NCBI GenBank assembly: GCA_028293775.1
Contig: JAQGOD010000011.1
Location: 1 to 8,476, forward strand
Direction of reading: 5' to 3'
DNA: 8,476 bases
Source: Gammaproteobacteria bacterium
GTDB lineage: Bacteria; Pseudomonadota; Gammaproteobacteria; Steroidobacterales; Steroidobacteraceae
Shown here piece by piece: positions 6,951 to 8,476 of the stretch. The notes below the pieces were generated by a model. That model worked only from the letters and a program-made list of their open reading frames with translations, did not search any database and had not been told where the DNA came from. Made by a program: the position numbers and the translations under genes. The number at the start of each line of letters is the position of its first letter. The stretch's first letter is position 1.

Positions 6951-7838
6951 ATGTCGGTCAGTTTTACCTCTCACAACATTCGGTTGGACGACGGCAGTTT
7001 CACCAAACCCGACGTCGGCTACTCGATGGACGTGCACCCGTGGTTTCTGGCGGCAAGGCGCGTTCTGGATGCGACATTTCCCGGTGATAAGCGGCACTTG
7101 CGCATCGCCGACTTAGGCTGCCTAGAGGGTGGCTACACCGTGGAATTTGCGCGCTTGGGGCTACAAGCGTTGGGACTCGATGTACGCCAACTGAATATCG
7201 AGGCCTGCCGCTACGTTCAGTCGAAGGTCAATTTACCGAACCTGGAATTCGCGCGCGATGATGTATGGAATATCGCCGCCTACGGCTCTTTCGATGCCGT
7301 TTTTTGTTGCGGTCTTTTTTACCACTTGGACAAACCGCGCGAGTTCCTGACGCTTCTGTCGCAGGTGACCAAGCGATTGCTTATCCTGCAAACCCATTTC
7401 TCCGAGGCCAAGGATTCTCCGAGCTTCATCCGGCCGCGGCGATTTCGGCGAGCCTTGGCACGCATACTTCCTCTTAGGCACACCGGCACGACGACCCACA
7501 AACTCTCGTTTTTGAGCGAAAACGAAGGCTTGCCCGGCCGCTGGTTGCCGGAATTTCGAACCAAGCGCGCATTCCTCGATCGCGAGAATCGGCGGTGGGC
7601 TTCCTGGAACAACAAGCAGTCCTTTTGGATTCAGCGCGAGCACTTGCTGCAAGCCATGCGGGAAGCGGGATTCGATTTGGTACTCGAACAATTCGACGCC
7701 CTCGGCCCGAACATCGCATTCGAGATGACTGAGGGCAGCTATCGGACCTCGGGGCGCAGTACCTTTATCGGCATCAAGACCGCGTACGCCGGGGACACGT
7801 CCACGCCTGCGGTATCGCCGGGCCTGCGCCAAGCTTGA
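6951..7838 (+). CDS. Class I SAM-dependent methyltransferase, substrate unknown
   Basis: A 295-residue cytoplasmic protein with the Rossmann-type methyltransferase core. Motif I is ADLGCLEGG at 53-61, which binds the methionine part of SAM. The acidic residue ending strand 2 is Asp77 in LGLDVR, for the ribose hydroxyls. FARDDVW (100-106) is the region that flanks the adenine. Motif IV/post-I is FDAVFCCGLFYHLDKP (114-129), whose FYHL is typical of the CmoB/DUF1698-like and Methyltransf_23 groups. A basic insertion rich in Arg follows at about 160-175, and a Trp-rich patch (RRWASWNNKQSFWI) near 221-234 may help define the substrate pocket. The ATG at 6951 has a GGAG site 5 nt upstream. It stands alone on the plus strand, diverging from the sigma operon, with a hairpin at its end. 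Relatives act on sugars, lipids or RNA; nothing here identifies the acceptor, and a link to the sigma operon is only positional. Confidence 0.88.
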   Translation: MSVSFTSHNIRLDDGSFTKPDVGYSMDVHPWFLAARRVLDATFPGDKRHLRIADLGCLEGGYTVEFARLGLQALGLDVRQLNIEACRYVQSKVNLPNLEFARDDVWNIAAYGSFDAVFCCGLFYHLDKPREFLTLLSQVTKRLLILQTHFSEAKDSPSFIRPRRFRRALARILPLRHTGTTTHKLSFLSENEGLPGRWLPEFRTKRAFLDRENRRWASWNNKQSFWIQREHLLQAMREAGFDLVLEQFDALGPNIAFEMTEGSYRTSGRSTFIGIKTAYAGDTSTPAVSPGLRQA

Positions 7839-7853
7839 TTTATTCAAGCTTGG
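7829..7853 (+). repeat. Perfect 10-bp inverted repeat at the methyltransferase stop codon
   Basis: CCAAGCTTGA (7829-7838) and TCAAGCTTGG (7844-7853) are exact reverse complements around a 5-nt loop TTTAT. The left arm contains the methyltransferase TGA stop. RNA from either strand could fold into a stable hairpin. There is no T tract behind it on the plus strand (ACTTGCC follows), so it is not a standard intrinsic terminator. It could protect the 3' end of the mRNA, act with Rho, or be a protein-binding palindrome. Confidence 0.7.
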
Positions 7854-7857
7854 ACTT

Positions 7858-7893
7858 GCCCTCGCTAATCAAATAGGGCTTTATTATTTCTTT
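7858..7893 (+). terminator. Possible weak terminator before the hydrolase gene
   Basis: GCCCT (7858-7862) can pair with AGGGC (7875-7879) around a 12-nt loop, followed by a T-rich run TTTATTATTTCTTT (7880-7893). The stem is short and the T run is interrupted, so support is limited. It sits just after the perfect inverted repeat, and the two together may end methyltransferase transcription. The AT-rich stretch (about 7865-7898) could instead be part of the hydrolase promoter. Confidence 0.3.
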
Positions 7894-7909
7894 AAAAAAG
7901 GGATGCACA

Positions 7910-8476
7910 ATGAATTTTAGGCAGATCCAGGTATGCGTTTGCGTGCTCGCCGCAGCGGCGACCTTGATGCTGGCTGGCGCATGGGCCGCCCCCGCAAAGC
8001 CGGCGCCGGCGAAGCCGTCGACGGAACCGCCGTCAAGCGGCGGCGACATCCCTGCGGACTTTCCGGTCATCACGCAGGCGAACGACTACGTCAAGCGAGA
8101 CGTCATGATTTCCATGCGCGACGGGGTCAAGCTGCACACGGTCATCGTCATCCCGAGAGGTGCGGCTCGCGCACCCATGATTCTCGATCGAACTCCGTAC
8201 AATGCCGACAAGTTCACGGCGAGCGCCGACAGTCCGCGCCGCTCTTTGATACTCCCCTTGAGCTACGGCGAGCTGGCCGACGCGGGCTACATCATTGTCG
8301 CTCAAGATGTACGGGGAAAATACAAGTCCGAAGGCGACTACGTGATGACCCGGCCTCTTTCCGGGGACTTGAACCACACGCCCGTGGATCACTCCACGGA
8401 TGCTTGGGACACCATCGATTGGCTGGTGAAAAACGTCCCGGAATCCAATGGAAAAGTGGGCACCATGGGCACGAGC
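7910..8476 (+). CDS. Secreted CocE/NonD-family hydrolase, alpha-amino acid ester hydrolase-like (N-terminal 189 residues)
   Basis: Start of an alpha/beta-hydrolase of the X-Pro dipeptidyl-peptidase (S15)/CocE group, closest in pattern to alpha-amino acid ester hydrolases. These cleave esters or amides of amino acids with a free alpha-amino group and can transfer the acyl group to beta-lactam nuclei. A signal peptide covers about 1-26 (hydrophobic 8-24, AWA at 24-26), followed by a Pro/Ala/Lys linker, so the product is exported. Family stretches seen: MRDGVKLHTVIVIPRGA (69-85), RTPYN (94-98, whose Tyr97 matches the side chain of the oxyanion hole), QDVRGKYKSEGDY (132-144) and STDAWDTIDWLVKNVPESNG (162-181). 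The last three residues are GTS at 187-189; Ser189 is the expected nucleophile of the GxSY motif, and the window ends on it. Later Asp and His of the triad lie outside. The ATG at 7910 has AAGGGA 6 nt upstream. A plain cocaine-esterase-like or peptidase role remains possible. Confidence 0.88.
   Translation, partial: MNFRQIQVCVCVLAAAATLMLAGAWAAPAKPAPAKPSTEPPSSGGDIPADFPVITQANDYVKRDVMISMRDGVKLHTVIVIPRGAARAPMILDRTPYNADKFTASADSPRRSLILPLSYGELADAGYIIVAQDVRGKYKSEGDYVMTRPLSGDLNHTPVDHSTDAWDTIDWLVKNVPESNGKVGTMGTS

Noticed and set aside
1..8476. CRISPR array, insertion sequence, tRNA or attachment site
   Set aside because: No spaced direct repeats, transposase motifs, terminal inverted repeats or tRNA-like folds were seen on either strand; nearly all bases belong to ordinary intact genes.

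Overview
The window looks like chromosomal DNA from a GC-rich, hopanoid-making Gram-negative bacterium. DXS is close to the E. coli enzyme along its whole length, with active-site residues at the same numbers, which suggests a gammaproteobacterium. The hopanoid genes, the ECF sigma module and the secreted alpha-amino-acid-ester-hydrolase-like enzyme would fit the Xanthomonadales/Nevskiales/Steroidobacter side of that class, but this placement is inference. No mobile element, CRISPR array, tRNA or rRNA is visible, and coding density is very high: the longest gap between genes is about 125 bp.

Region 1 (1-4621) is an isoprenoid/triterpenoid block. On the minus strand a squalene-synthase-type enzyme (2591-1473) overlaps a squalene-hopene cyclase by a GTGA junction. 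The cyclase runs off the left edge, with 492 residues in view. Divergently, across 125 bp, lies dxs, the first enzyme of the MEP pathway. Together they cover the entry to isoprenoid synthesis, the condensation of two farnesyl diphosphates, and cyclisation to the hopane skeleton. The dxs promoter candidate is close to the sigma70 consensus and sits so near the ATG that the mRNA would be nearly leaderless.

Region 2 (4625-6863) is a three-gene minus-strand operon that ends 3 bp from the dxs stop. It encodes an exported protein of unknown function, an ECF sigma factor, and a single-pass membrane protein. The membrane protein has a short cytoplasmic N-terminus, a long Ala/Pro linker and C-terminal ankyrin repeats predicted to be periplasmic. 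It is translationally coupled to the sigma factor by an ATGA overlap and is most simply read as its anti-sigma factor. This is the least explained part of the window and the best candidate for an under-described system: envelope signalling through periplasmic ankyrin repeats, possibly with the exported protein as partner.

Region 3 (6951-8476) is on the plus strand, divergent from the sigma operon across 87 bp. A class I SAM-dependent methyltransferase is followed by a perfect 10-bp inverted repeat at its stop codon and a short AT-rich gap. After the gap comes the start of a secreted CocE/NonD-type hydrolase resembling alpha-amino acid ester hydrolase. The window cuts it off exactly at its predicted catalytic serine.
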